Shown here: positions 1-5,589 of the stretch, piece by piece
How the letters are laid out: the number at the start of each line of letters is the position of its first letter
Position numbering within the stretch: position 1 is the first letter of the stretch
Assembly (NCBI GenBank): GCA_020850025.1
Contig: JADZFI010000026.1
Coordinates: 1 to 8,940, forward strand
DNA length: 8,940 nucleotides
Reading direction: 5' to 3'
From: Saprospiraceae bacterium
GTDB taxonomy: Bacteria; Bacteroidota; Bacteroidia; Chitinophagales; Saprospiraceae
Position numbers and translations under genes: made by a program
The notes under the pieces: generated by a model
Database searches by the model: none
What the model saw: the letters and a program-made list of their open reading frames with translations, nothing else
Told to the model about the DNA's origin: nothing

Positions 1-40
1 GTCACCCCGACACTAAACCCCTCCCTCATAACGATCAACC

Positions 41-1327
41 TTATGTTTTCTGATGCTTCTTCTTAGCCGCCGGGAACAAAATATTGTTCAGAATCAGTCG
101 GAATCCCGGTGAGTTTGGGTGCAGGTTCAGATCGGTTGGCGGATCGCCAACATAGTGGCGGTAGTCCTCCGGATCGTGCCCTCCGTAAAAAGTCCAGAAC
201 CCTTTTCCATAGGCATTGTGTATGTACCTGGCTTCGTTGGCCGGCTTGTTCTCACCCATGATCAGCACATTGGGCTTGATAAATTTCCTGTTGAAAGCCG
301 TTGCCTGCCCCATAAAGCCCTTTACCGTACGGGTATGGCACTGGGTAAGCATGGTAGGCACCGGATCCCATTTGGCGGAGAAATCAAACAGGGTAATATA
401 GTCCTGCTCGGGTGTTACCCGGCGGCCGGTCACTTCACTGTTGTCAATGGTGGAATGTTCATACACCGCCGGATCGGTCAGCACCGTGAAGTTCTCAAAA
501 GCAAAAGTTTTGGAGAAATCCAGTTTGCTCTGAAAGTTCGGATCTGTAGGATCGCCATCGAATGGCGTGGAGCAAATATCGGTTCCTTCGGCCGCCAGAG
601 CGATATCATAAGTATCTGTGGCGGAACACATGGCAAACATGAATCCACCGCCAATCACATACTCCTTGATTTTTTTAGCCACTGCCAGTTTAAGCTGACT
701 CACCTTGTCGAAGCCATTCTGACGTGCCAGGTTTTCCATCAGCGATACGTGCTGCCGGTACCAGGGCTGACCGCTGTTGCTGGCATAAAACTTACCATAC
801 ATTCCCGTAAAGTCTTCGTGGTGCAAGTGCAGCCAGTCATACTCCGCCAGCTTGTCCTGCAGCACCTCAGTGTCGTACAACACATCGTAAGGAATTTCCG
901 CATAGGTAAGCACCAGGGTCACGGCATCATCCCAGGGCTGAATCACCTGACCTTTTTCGTCCTTGTCAGGGGTATAAACAGCAATTTTAGGGGCTTTTTC
1001 CAGCTTGATCACATCCTGATTCACTTCCGGATTCAGGATTTCATCGCGGAGATTGGCAAACTGAGCATCTGCTATTATCTCATAGCTTACATCGCGGGTT
1101 TTGCACTCCTTTTCAAAGGCCGGAGTGTACACAAAGGCAAAACTGCCGCCGCGGTAGTTCAACAGCCACCAGGCTTCTACCCCCTGAGCCAGCACCCAAT
1201 AGGTAATGCCGTATGCTTTCAGGTGATTGCGCTGGCTCTTTTCGTCCATGGGCAACAAAATAACAGAGGCGCTCAGCTGCGATGCAGCGCTCAAAAACAA
1301 GGCAAGAACAACGAGTAGTTTGCGCAT
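41..1327 (-). CDS. Exported conserved protein of the family often labelled 'asparagine synthetase B' in Bacteroidota (amidotransferase-like fold suspected)
   Basis: The 428-residue protein starts with a Sec signal peptide (two basic residues, a hydrophobic stretch to about residue 16, likely cleavage near residue 20), so it is probably periplasmic or surface-exposed. Distinctive stretches are LLPMDE at 24-29, NYRGGSFAF at 57-65, YDWLHLHHEDFTG at 163-175, GGGFMFAMCSATDTYD at 226-241, FYGGHDPEDY at 380-389, and a C-terminal LHPNSPGFRLILNN at 402-415. The Gly-rich turn before Cys234 and the late GGH/DPED segment recall class I amidotransferase or ThuA-like folds, but that is inference. From memory, homologues carry the name 'asparagine synthetase B'. 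I see neither the N-terminal Cys2 glutaminase domain nor the SGGxDS ATP-pyrophosphatase loop, so that name is unsafe. The ATG lies five bases beyond an 8-base repeat array and has no Shine-Dalgarno sequence. Biochemical role unknown. Confidence 0.85.
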   Translation of the reverse strand: MRKLLVVLALFLSAASQLSASVILLPMDEKSQRNHLKAYGITYWVLAQGVEAWWLLNYRGGSFAFVYTPAFEKECKTRDVSYEIIADAQFANLRDEILNPEVNQDVIKLEKAPKIAVYTPDKDEKGQVIQPWDDAVTLVLTYAEIPYDVLYDTEVLQDKLAEYDWLHLHHEDFTGMYGKFYASNSGQPWYRQHVSLMENLARQNGFDKVSQLKLAVAKKIKEYVIGGGFMFAMCSATDTYDIALAAEGTDICSTPFDGDPTDPNFQSKLDFSKTFAFENFTVLTDPAVYEHSTIDNSEVTGRRVTPEQDYITLFDFSAKWDPVPTMLTQCHTRTVKGFMGQATAFNRKFIKPNVLIMGENKPANEARYIHNAYGKGFWTFYGGHDPEDYRHYVGDPPTDLNLHPNSPGFRLILNNILFPAAKKKHQKT

Positions 1328-1332
1328 GGGAA

Positions 1333-1404
1333 GTGTTTGAGTGTTTTGGTGTTTCAGTGTTTGGGTGTTTTGGTGTTTTGGTGCTTTGGTGCTTTGGTGC
1401 TTTG
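1333..1404 (+). repeat. Tandem octamer array, GTGTTTTG type, nine units
   Basis: The nine units keep an exact period of 8 bases: 1333, 1341, 1349, 1357, 1365, 1373, 1381, 1389 and 1397. Units 2, 5 and 6 are the perfect GTGTTTTG; units 1, 3 and 4 differ near the 3' end; units 7-9 are identical GTGCTTTG, which suggests recent local duplication. In the transcript of the downstream gene these are CAAAACAC-type repeats close to the start codon, so they would form most of the proximal 5' leader. Confidence 0.9.
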
Positions 1405-1417
1405 GTGGAGTCGATCC

Positions 1418-1438
1418 ATAAACGTTTAAATCGTTTAT
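1418..1438. promoter_or_regulatory. Perfect 7-base inverted repeat in the gap core (possible operator or small hairpin)
   Basis: ATAAACG at 1418-1424 and CGTTTAT at 1432-1438 are exact reverse complements with a 7-base AT-only spacer (TTTAAAT). The spacing, about 14 bases centre to centre, could suit a dimeric regulator, but nothing identifies a protein. It lies about 90 bases upstream of the ATG of the exported protein. Function is inference. Confidence 0.3.
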
Positions 1439-1500
1439 TCGTTTGAAAGGAGAGTGTTCAAAAACTGGAGAGTGGAGAGTGTTCAGAAAACTGTGTCAAT

Positions 1501-1508
1501 CAAATTTA
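1501..1508 (-). promoter_or_regulatory. Possible Bacteroidota -7 promoter element (TAAATTTG)
   Basis: On the minus strand this reads TAAATTTG, an exact match to the Bacteroidota -7 consensus TAnnTTTG. It would place a start of transcription about 165 bases before the ATG of the exported protein. No TTTG (-33) element lies at the usual spacing of about 19-21 bases; the nearest is 30 bases away, in the octamer array. A six-base match has a fair chance of being random in this AT-rich core. Confidence 0.25.
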
Positions 1509-1538
1509 TTAAATTCAATGCTTAACATTTCCTACCCC

Positions 1539-1586
1539 CAAAACACCAAAACACCAAAACACCAAAACACTAAAAAACCAAAACAC
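1539..1586 (-). repeat. Tandem octamer array in inverted orientation, six units
   Basis: Read on the minus strand the units are again GTGTTTTG. On the plus strand they appear as CAAAACAC at 1539, 1547, 1555, 1563 and 1579, with a variant TAAAAAAC at 1571. The array begins inside the glycosyltransferase stop codon (TAG at 1586-1588), so it is the immediate 3' untranslated sequence of that gene. Confidence 0.9.
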
Positions 1587-2335
1587 TACCGCACCGGCGT
1601 CCATTCTTCCAGGTAGGATTTTTTGCCCAGCAGCATCCAGAGGCCTTCCCGCAGATAGATCATGGTAAGCGGGATGTAACCATACTGCCGGAAGCGGCGC
1701 GGAGAGTGGTGTATCCGCAAATAGCTCAGGTATTTGATCTTTCCAATGTCTTGCAACCGATAGAAAAGGTTGCAATCTTCCCCGGCTGTCAGATGCTCGG
1801 CATAACCACCCACTTTTTGAAAGGCGTCCCGCCGTACCAGTTGACATTCACCTTTGGCCAGGGGAGCTTTGACCCAAAAAGAACCCCGAATGATGGCATT
1901 CATCAGGATATGGTATAGCTTGTCAGACAGTCGCGCTTCTTCCGGGTACACCCAGAGGGGCACGGTAGCACCCACCAGGTTCGGGTTTTCATCAAAAACC
2001 TTGAACACCTTGTCCAGGAAATACTCTTTGTCCGGAATCCGCACATCAGCATCAATCCTGAAAAGGAGCGGCGCTTTGGCCTGGTCAGCACCCAGATTGC
2101 AGCCAATGGCAATATTCTGTTTGCCCGGACCTCCTTCCACCAGTTTTATCCTGTTGTTGGAGAGCTCTGCAAAATGCCGCACAATATTCCCGGTTTCGTC
2201 CGTACTATTGGCATCCGAAACGATGATCTCCAGGTCGTATTTGTCCCAAAAAGGCTCAAATTGTGCCAGGGTCGTTCCGATGTACTTGGCTTCATTCTTT
2301 GTGGGAATAAAAATGCTCAGTCGAGGCGAATTCAT
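1586..2335 (-). CDS. Family 2 glycosyltransferase
   Basis: The 249-residue protein is a GT-A fold sugar transferase using a nucleotide sugar; acceptor and product cannot be told. The N-terminus shows the typical LSIFIPTKNEAKYIG strand-loop (6-20) and IIVSDANSTDET (37-48), which bind the nucleotide. The metal-binding DxD is D95-A96-D97 within LFRIDADVRI. GECQLVRRDAFQKVGGY (162-178) and the acceptor-side GED (185-187), with D187 a likely catalytic base, follow as in other GT2 enzymes. A late SPRRFRQYG (211-219) resembles membrane-associated GT2 proteins. The moderately hydrophobic stretch near 222-236 may rest on the membrane but is short for a spanning helix; no signal peptide is seen. It starts 21 bases after dnaX and is probably cotranscribed with it. 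Lipid or cell-surface glycosylation is plausible but not shown. Confidence 0.92.
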   Translation of the reverse strand: MNSPRLSIFIPTKNEAKYIGTTLAQFEPFWDKYDLEIIVSDANSTDETGNIVRHFAELSNNRIKLVEGGPGKQNIAIGCNLGADQAKAPLLFRIDADVRIPDKEYFLDKVFKVFDENPNLVGATVPLWVYPEEARLSDKLYHILMNAIIRGSFWVKAPLAKGECQLVRRDAFQKVGGYAEHLTAGEDCNLFYRLQDIGKIKYLSYLRIHHSPRRFRQYGYIPLTMIYLREGLWMLLGKKSYLEEWTPVR

Positions 2336-2356
2336 GTCAGGAATGGTTTCCGGTTA

Positions 2357-4144
2357 TTATTCCCCCAGCTTCAAATCAAATCTCCTGATCAGGTCCTCAA
2401 TAGCCGGGTTAATTTCTTTCATTTTATCAAGTTTTTCCCTGTTGGTGAGCGGGCGGGCCGCCCTGGCCGGTTGCTGAGCCTGCTGTGCCTGTTTTTGCTC
2501 GTCCAGGACGACCTCCATTTTCAGCGCATTATCATGCAAACGTTTGCGCAGCACATCCAGTATGCGGGCCATTTCACCTTTCACATTGTTCTGCTCGATG
2601 GTGGTACCTACGATGACTTTCAGCAACTTGTCTTCAAGCCTCAGTTCCGCATTGGTGAGGGCAATGCGCACCAGATTGGAATCAATCAGGGCAGCATAGG
2701 CATTCCACTCCATGCGTGCATTTTCCAGATTCAAGCGGCTCTCCAGACTGGCCCGGTGGATTTCTTCTTCTTCCACCAGTTGATCAAAAGCATCCAGACG
2801 CATGGGGATAGACTCCACCTTCATGGTTCCTTGTCGCAATCCCTTGCGCACATCCACCATATCCTTGGAACTGAGGGTGTGGGCGTTGCTGACCTCCTTT
2901 ACTGAACCGGGGGGGGGAGGTACTACTGGCAATGGCGTAGTATCGAGGGGTTTAGCCTGGATAGGAGTCGTTTCCCGGGTTCCGTTGGCCGCAGATGGAG
3001 CAGCATTCCTCAGGTCAGGCGTTTTTTTTTCCAGCTCGGCGCCTTTCACAGCGCGTCCGACATGGCACATTTTCAGCAAGGCCATCTCCACGTGAAGCCT
3101 TTTGTGCCTGGCCATTTTGAAATGGATATCACATTCGTTGGCCAGATTCAGGGCGGTGAGCAGGAAGGATGAAGGCGCCAGTGCAGCCTGTTGCTTATAA
3201 CGTTCGCGGAGGTTTTCACCTACTTCCAGCAGTCCGATGGTAGCCTTATCCTTGCACACCAGCACGTTGCGCAGGTGCTCAGCCAGACCCAATACAAACA
3301 CTTCAGGATCAAAACCCTTTCGAAGAATTTCATCAAAATGGTTCATCACTGCGGAGGCATCTTCTGCCAACAATGCATCGGTGATCTGGAAAAAATAATC
3401 GTAATCGAGTACATTCAGGTTCTCGATCACGGCATCGTAGGTGATCTTTTTCCCTGCCCCGCTGGTGATCCGGTCGAAAATAGACAGGGCATCGCGCAGG
3501 GCGCCGTCGGCTTTCTGGGCAATGATGTGCAGGGCATCCTCTTCCGCCTCAATGTGCTCCTGGGCGCAAATGGATTTGAGATGCGCCACTGTATCGGCCA
3601 CGGTGATCCGGCGAAAATCAAAAATCTGGCAACGGGACAGGATCGTGGGGATGATCTTATGCTTTTCCGTGGTAGCCAGTATAAAGATCGCATACGGCGG
3701 AGGCTCTTCCAGGGTCTTCAAAAAGGCATTGAAAGCCTGATTGGAGAGCATGTGCACCTCGTCAATGATGAAGACCTTGTATTTGCCCTGCTGCGGTTGA
3801 AAGCGTACCTGCTCTGTTAGCGCCCGAATGTGCTCCACCGAGTTATTGGAAGCAGCATCGAGTTCAATGATGTTGAAGGAGGCGTTTTCATTGAACGACT
3901 TGCAGGAGGAGCACTCGTTGCAGGCTTCAAATTCAGGCGTGCGATTTTCGCAGTTGAGAATTTTGGCCAGGATACGGGCGCAGGTGGTTTTACCCACACC
4001 GCGCGGACCGGTGAATAAGAAAGCGTGCGCCACCTGCCCGCTGGCCAGGGCATTTTTCAGCGTTCCGGCAACATGAGCCTGCCCCACTACGTCCTGAAAA
4101 CGTTGCGGGCGATATTTGCGTGCGGAAACGATGAAATGACTCAT
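2357..4144 (-). CDS. dnaX: DNA polymerase III subunit gamma/tau (clamp loader ATPase)
   Basis: The 595-residue protein is the ATPase of the cytoplasmic replication clamp loader, which opens and loads the sliding clamp; the long tau form also contacts the polymerase. Residues 1-240 are the AAA+ module: KYRPQRFQDVVGQ (10-22), Walker A GPRGVGKT (46-53), four zinc-binding cysteines C65, C75, C78 and C81, Walker B FIIDEVHM (125-132), ATTE sensor 1 (157-160), SRC arginine finger (170-172), and GALRDALS sensor 2 (214-221). The collar domain ends near residue 370. A Pro/Thr/Ala-rich linker (about 375-424) leads to a C-terminal region ending in EINPAIEDLIRRFDLKLGE, a tail I associate with Bacteroidota. 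An AGGA lies 11 bases before the ATG. Two in-frame TAA codons stand in tandem at the end (2357-2359, 2354-2356). A nine-A run at codons 372-375 may yield a short gamma form. Confidence 0.97.
   Translation of the reverse strand: MSHFIVSARKYRPQRFQDVVGQAHVAGTLKNALASGQVAHAFLFTGPRGVGKTTCARILAKILNCENRTPEFEACNECSSCKSFNENASFNIIELDAASNNSVEHIRALTEQVRFQPQQGKYKVFIIDEVHMLSNQAFNAFLKTLEEPPPYAIFILATTEKHKIIPTILSRCQIFDFRRITVADTVAHLKSICAQEHIEAEEDALHIIAQKADGALRDALSIFDRITSGAGKKITYDAVIENLNVLDYDYFFQITDALLAEDASAVMNHFDEILRKGFDPEVFVLGLAEHLRNVLVCKDKATIGLLEVGENLRERYKQQAALAPSSFLLTALNLANECDIHFKMARHKRLHVEMALLKMCHVGRAVKGAELEKKTPDLRNAAPSAANGTRETTPIQAKPLDTTPLPVVPPPPGSVKEVSNAHTLSSKDMVDVRKGLRQGTMKVESIPMRLDAFDQLVEEEEIHRASLESRLNLENARMEWNAYAALIDSNLVRIALTNAELRLEDKLLKVIVGTTIEQNNVKGEMARILDVLRKRLHDNALKMEVVLDEQKQAQQAQQPARAARPLTNREKLDKMKEINPAIEDLIRRFDLKLGE
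3015..4144 (-). other. dnaX: Predicted short gamma product of dnaX after a -1 slip (376 residues)
   Basis: If one A is reread or inserted in the nine-A run, translation passes from K374 to N375, A376 and TGA at 3015-3017. The product keeps all AAA+ and collar residues and loses the linker and the tau tail. It is a hypothetical alternative product of the same gene, not a separate locus. The length compares with E. coli gamma (431 residues), which also ends right after its slippery site. Confidence 0.45.
3022..3030 (-). promoter_or_regulatory. dnaX: A9 slippery run in dnaX (candidate programmed slippage site)
   Basis: On the coding strand the codons are GAA AAA AAA ACG for E372-K373-K374-T375, giving nine consecutive A. 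An added A gives AAC GCC TGA; a lost A gives CGC CTG ACC TGA. Both frames therefore stop almost at once, at 3015-3017 and 3010-3012. A purine-rich GAAAGG ends 13 bases upstream of the run, at a distance comparable with the stimulatory Shine-Dalgarno in E. coli dnaX. The run length equals the one known to cause transcriptional slippage in Thermus thermophilus dnaX. That it works here is inference. Confidence 0.5.
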
Positions 4145-4197
4145 TGGTATGTTTTTCCTGAAGCGTAAAGATAGGTCAAAACTGCGAGGTGGACCGT
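4145..4197 (-). other. Short spacer between the thioredoxin gene and dnaX
   Basis: The 53 bases contain an AGGA Shine-Dalgarno-like sequence for dnaX and no hairpin followed by a T run, so read-through from the thioredoxin gene into dnaX is possible. A seven-of-eight match to the Bacteroidota -7 element (TATCTTTA, minus strand, 4173-4166) is present but has no -33 partner at the right distance. Confidence 0.5.
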
Positions 4198-5367
4198 TTA
4201 AAGGGTGTCAATAAAATGGTCAATTTTTTCCCGTAGCATCGCATCCTTTTCCGTGAGTTCTTTTTTGGCAAACTCGGCGGTTTTGCGCGCCTGGTCTTTA
4301 TCGCCCTGTAACTTGTACACTCCGGCGAGCGTCATCCAGTACTCTGCCAACCCGCCATTTTCGGCGGCTGTTTTGGCCCATTTTTCCGCCTGCTTCAGCA
4401 CATTTTTATCGTTCGGAAAGGTCCGCACCAACGAAACCGCCAGCTCATGCAGTTTGGCCGCATTGTTCTTTACCTCATTTTTCTGGTAGGTGCGCGCTGC
4501 TTTCAGAAACATATCGCTATCCTTCACTGCCTTGGCATAGTTCATATCGGCCTCAATAGCGAAAGCCTCGGAGCGGGCAGGGTTGCCGGATTTCATTTTG
4601 TTTTTGGCCTCTTCCAGCAAGGCTGTGTTCTTGAATTCAATGGCCTTGGCTACGGTGCGTTGACAGGCCTTTTCCATGCGTGCATTCACCGCTTCATCTC
4701 CGGCCAGGGCAACGATTTCCTTGCGATACTTCACCAGCAAATCAAACACCCGGCTGTCGGCCTCGGTGGCGCCTTCCAGGATAAAACGGAGGTTGAACTC
4801 CGAGGTTAAATCCTGCTGGGTGTTGAGGTACTCGTTGGTAATTTTTAAAGAGGGCTTACCGGAAGCATTCAGGGCACGCACATAGTCGAACAACAACTTT
4901 GGATCGCGGTCACCTTCATTGTATTTCTTTTCATAGTCTACCGACTTGTCGTTTTTACCCAGCGCCTTTTTGCCGGTTTCGATCAGCTGGTCCACATTTT
5001 TGGCGCCAACTTCCTTGAGTACGATTTTGCCGGTGGCATCAATAAACATCAGGGTAGGGTAGGAGCCAACAGGGTATTTCCCGGCGAATTCAGCATTTTC
5101 CGGCTTTTCCATGTCAATTTTCATGTTCACGAAATTGGCATTGAAAAACTCTCCAGCCTTGGGGTCAGGGAAGGTCTGGGCAGCCATGCGCTTGCAAGGG
5201 CCACACCAGGAAGCATAAGCGTCAACAAATATGAGGCGCTCTTCAGTCCTGGCTTTTTCCAGCGCTTCCGCCCAGGTTCCGTGAAAAAATTCAATGCCTT
5301 GTGCCGACAACACAGCGGCACACAAAGAAAATGCAAAAGCGAAAGAGATTTTTACTGTGTATTTCAT
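4198..5367 (-). CDS. Exported thioredoxin-fold protein with a helical C-terminal region
   Basis: The 389-residue protein has a Sec signal peptide (basic start, hydrophobic 8-22, likely cleavage after SAQ near 23) and so probably acts in the periplasm. Residues about 26-135 form a thioredoxin domain of the thioredoxin_7/DUF255-like kind: ASWCGPCKRM carries the redox pair C55 and C58, DMEKPENAEFAGKYPVGSYPTLMFID includes the cis-proline P104, and an ATGKIV turn follows. Both active-site cysteines are intact, so disulfide reduction or exchange is expected; the partner is unknown. From about residue 140 to the end the chain is Lys/Glu/Ala-rich and helical with TPR-like periodicity (for example AEYWMTLAGVYKLQGDKDQA at 341-360), perhaps a protein-binding arm. 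It lies 52 bases upstream of dnaX. Its own upstream sequence is the 9-base-unit inverted repeat that ends 18 bases before the ATG. Confidence 0.93.
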   Translation of the reverse strand: MKYTVKISFAFAFSLCAAVLSAQGIEFFHGTWAEALEKARTEERLIFVDAYASWCGPCKRMAAQTFPDPKAGEFFNANFVNMKIDMEKPENAEFAGKYPVGSYPTLMFIDATGKIVLKEVGAKNVDQLIETGKKALGKNDKSVDYEKKYNEGDRDPKLLFDYVRALNASGKPSLKITNEYLNTQQDLTSEFNLRFILEGATEADSRVFDLLVKYRKEIVALAGDEAVNARMEKACQRTVAKAIEFKNTALLEEAKNKMKSGNPARSEAFAIEADMNYAKAVKDSDMFLKAARTYQKNEVKNNAAKLHELAVSLVRTFPNDKNVLKQAEKWAKTAAENGGLAEYWMTLAGVYKLQGDKDQARKTAEFAKKELTEKDAMLREKIDHFIDTL

Positions 5368-5589
5368 CGTAACATCTTTTTAATTTGGGATACCGCGGAT
5401 GGGGTGGAACGCGGAGGACGCGGATTATTTGGAACACAGATGACACGGAGGACACGGATTTTAATGCCTTCGGCATTTGTTTTTTTAGAACTGCTAAATC
5501 AAATGATTGCCGAAGGCAATATCAAAATCCGCGTCATCTGTGTCATCCGTGTTCCAAACCATCCGCGTCATCCCACGCAAAAGTAGGGG
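5368..5589. repeat. Intergenic fold-back element built of 9-base units (inverted repeat 5386-5575)
   Basis: The gap is almost wholly an imperfect inverted repeat. The left arm (5386-5477) opens TGGGATACCGCGGATGG; the right arm (5506-5575) closes with the near complement ATCCGCGTCATCCCA (5561-5575). Both arms are made of a 9-base unit, consensus ACRCRGAKG: left units at 5409, 5418, 5434, 5443 and 5452, and right units (reverse complement) at 5526, 5535 and 5544. The left arm has an extra block of about 25 bases that the right arm lacks. Near the centre each arm carries its own hairpin, AATGCCTTCGGCATT (5463-5477) and ATTGCCGAAGGCAAT (5506-5520). The tip has CATTTG/CAAATG (5474-5479, 5500-5505) and TTTAG/CTAAA (5484-5488, 5494-5498). 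There is no coding sequence, transposase or clear target duplication. It may be a non-autonomous element or an mRNA-stabilising structure. Confidence 0.85.
5578..5585 (-). promoter_or_regulatory. Possible Bacteroidota -7 promoter element (TACTTTTG)
   Basis: The minus strand reads TACTTTTG, an exact TAnnTTTG match, between the stop of the 795-residue gene and the fold-back element. It could drive the thioredoxin-dnaX-glycosyltransferase unit with a leader that contains the whole inverted repeat. No TTTG is seen at the -33 spacing, so the match may be chance. Confidence 0.22.

Larger units (their letters stand above)
1328..1585. repeat. Intergenic inverted pair of octamer arrays around a 130-base core
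   Basis: This whole gap between the glycosyltransferase and the exported protein is repeat-rich. The left arm (1333-1404) is nine consecutive 8-base units read on the plus strand as GTGTTTTG and variants; the last three are GTGCTTTG. The right arm (1539-1586) is six units of the reverse complement, CAAAACAC, five of them perfect and one TAAAAAAC. The arms are therefore complementary and could fold back as a long hairpin in DNA or in the transcript, in several slipped registers. The right arm runs into the TAG stop of the glycosyltransferase, and the left arm ends five bases before the ATG of the next gene. The core holds a near-duplicate, GGAGAGTGTTCAAAAACTG (1449-1467) and GGAGAGTGTTCAGAAAACTG (1474-1493). 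No transposase or coding sequence is present. A role as an mRNA 3'-end or processing structure is inference. Confidence 0.85.

Noticed and set aside
1..40. Terminator after the exported protein
   Set aside because: The 40 bases left in the window show no inverted repeat or T run in the right orientation.
119..1318. Long plus-strand open frame of 399 codons antisense to the exported protein
   Set aside because: Its translation has no recognisable motifs, while the minus-strand frame has a signal peptide and conserved-looking blocks. It is a shadow frame.
1333..1586. Possible CRISPR array
   Set aside because: The units are 8 bases, contiguous and without spacers, and no cas gene is near.
1515..1847. 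Minus-strand frame of 110 codons overlapping the glycosyltransferase end
   Set aside because: Its C-terminus, rich in Phe, Trp and Val, is simply the octamer array translated, and the rest is an alternative frame of the glycosyltransferase.
3191..3820. Plus-strand open frame of 209 codons inside dnaX
   Set aside because: It is antisense to the highly conserved AAA+ region, and its translation resembles no family.
4166..4173. Separate dnaX promoter with TATCTTTA as -7 element
   Set aside because: One mismatch to TAnnTTTG, and no TTTG at about 19-21 bases upstream; the gap is only 53 bases, so cotranscription is the simpler view.
5463..5486. Hairpin AATGCCTTCGGCATT followed by a T run, resembling a rho-independent terminator
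   Set aside because: The T run follows the hairpin only on the plus strand, where no gene is transcribed into it. For the minus-strand genes no T run follows either hairpin.
5281..5586. Small open frames on both strands across the 5368-5589 gap
   Set aside because: They read through the 9-base-unit inverted repeat, give Arg- or His-rich repetitive peptides, and lack start context.
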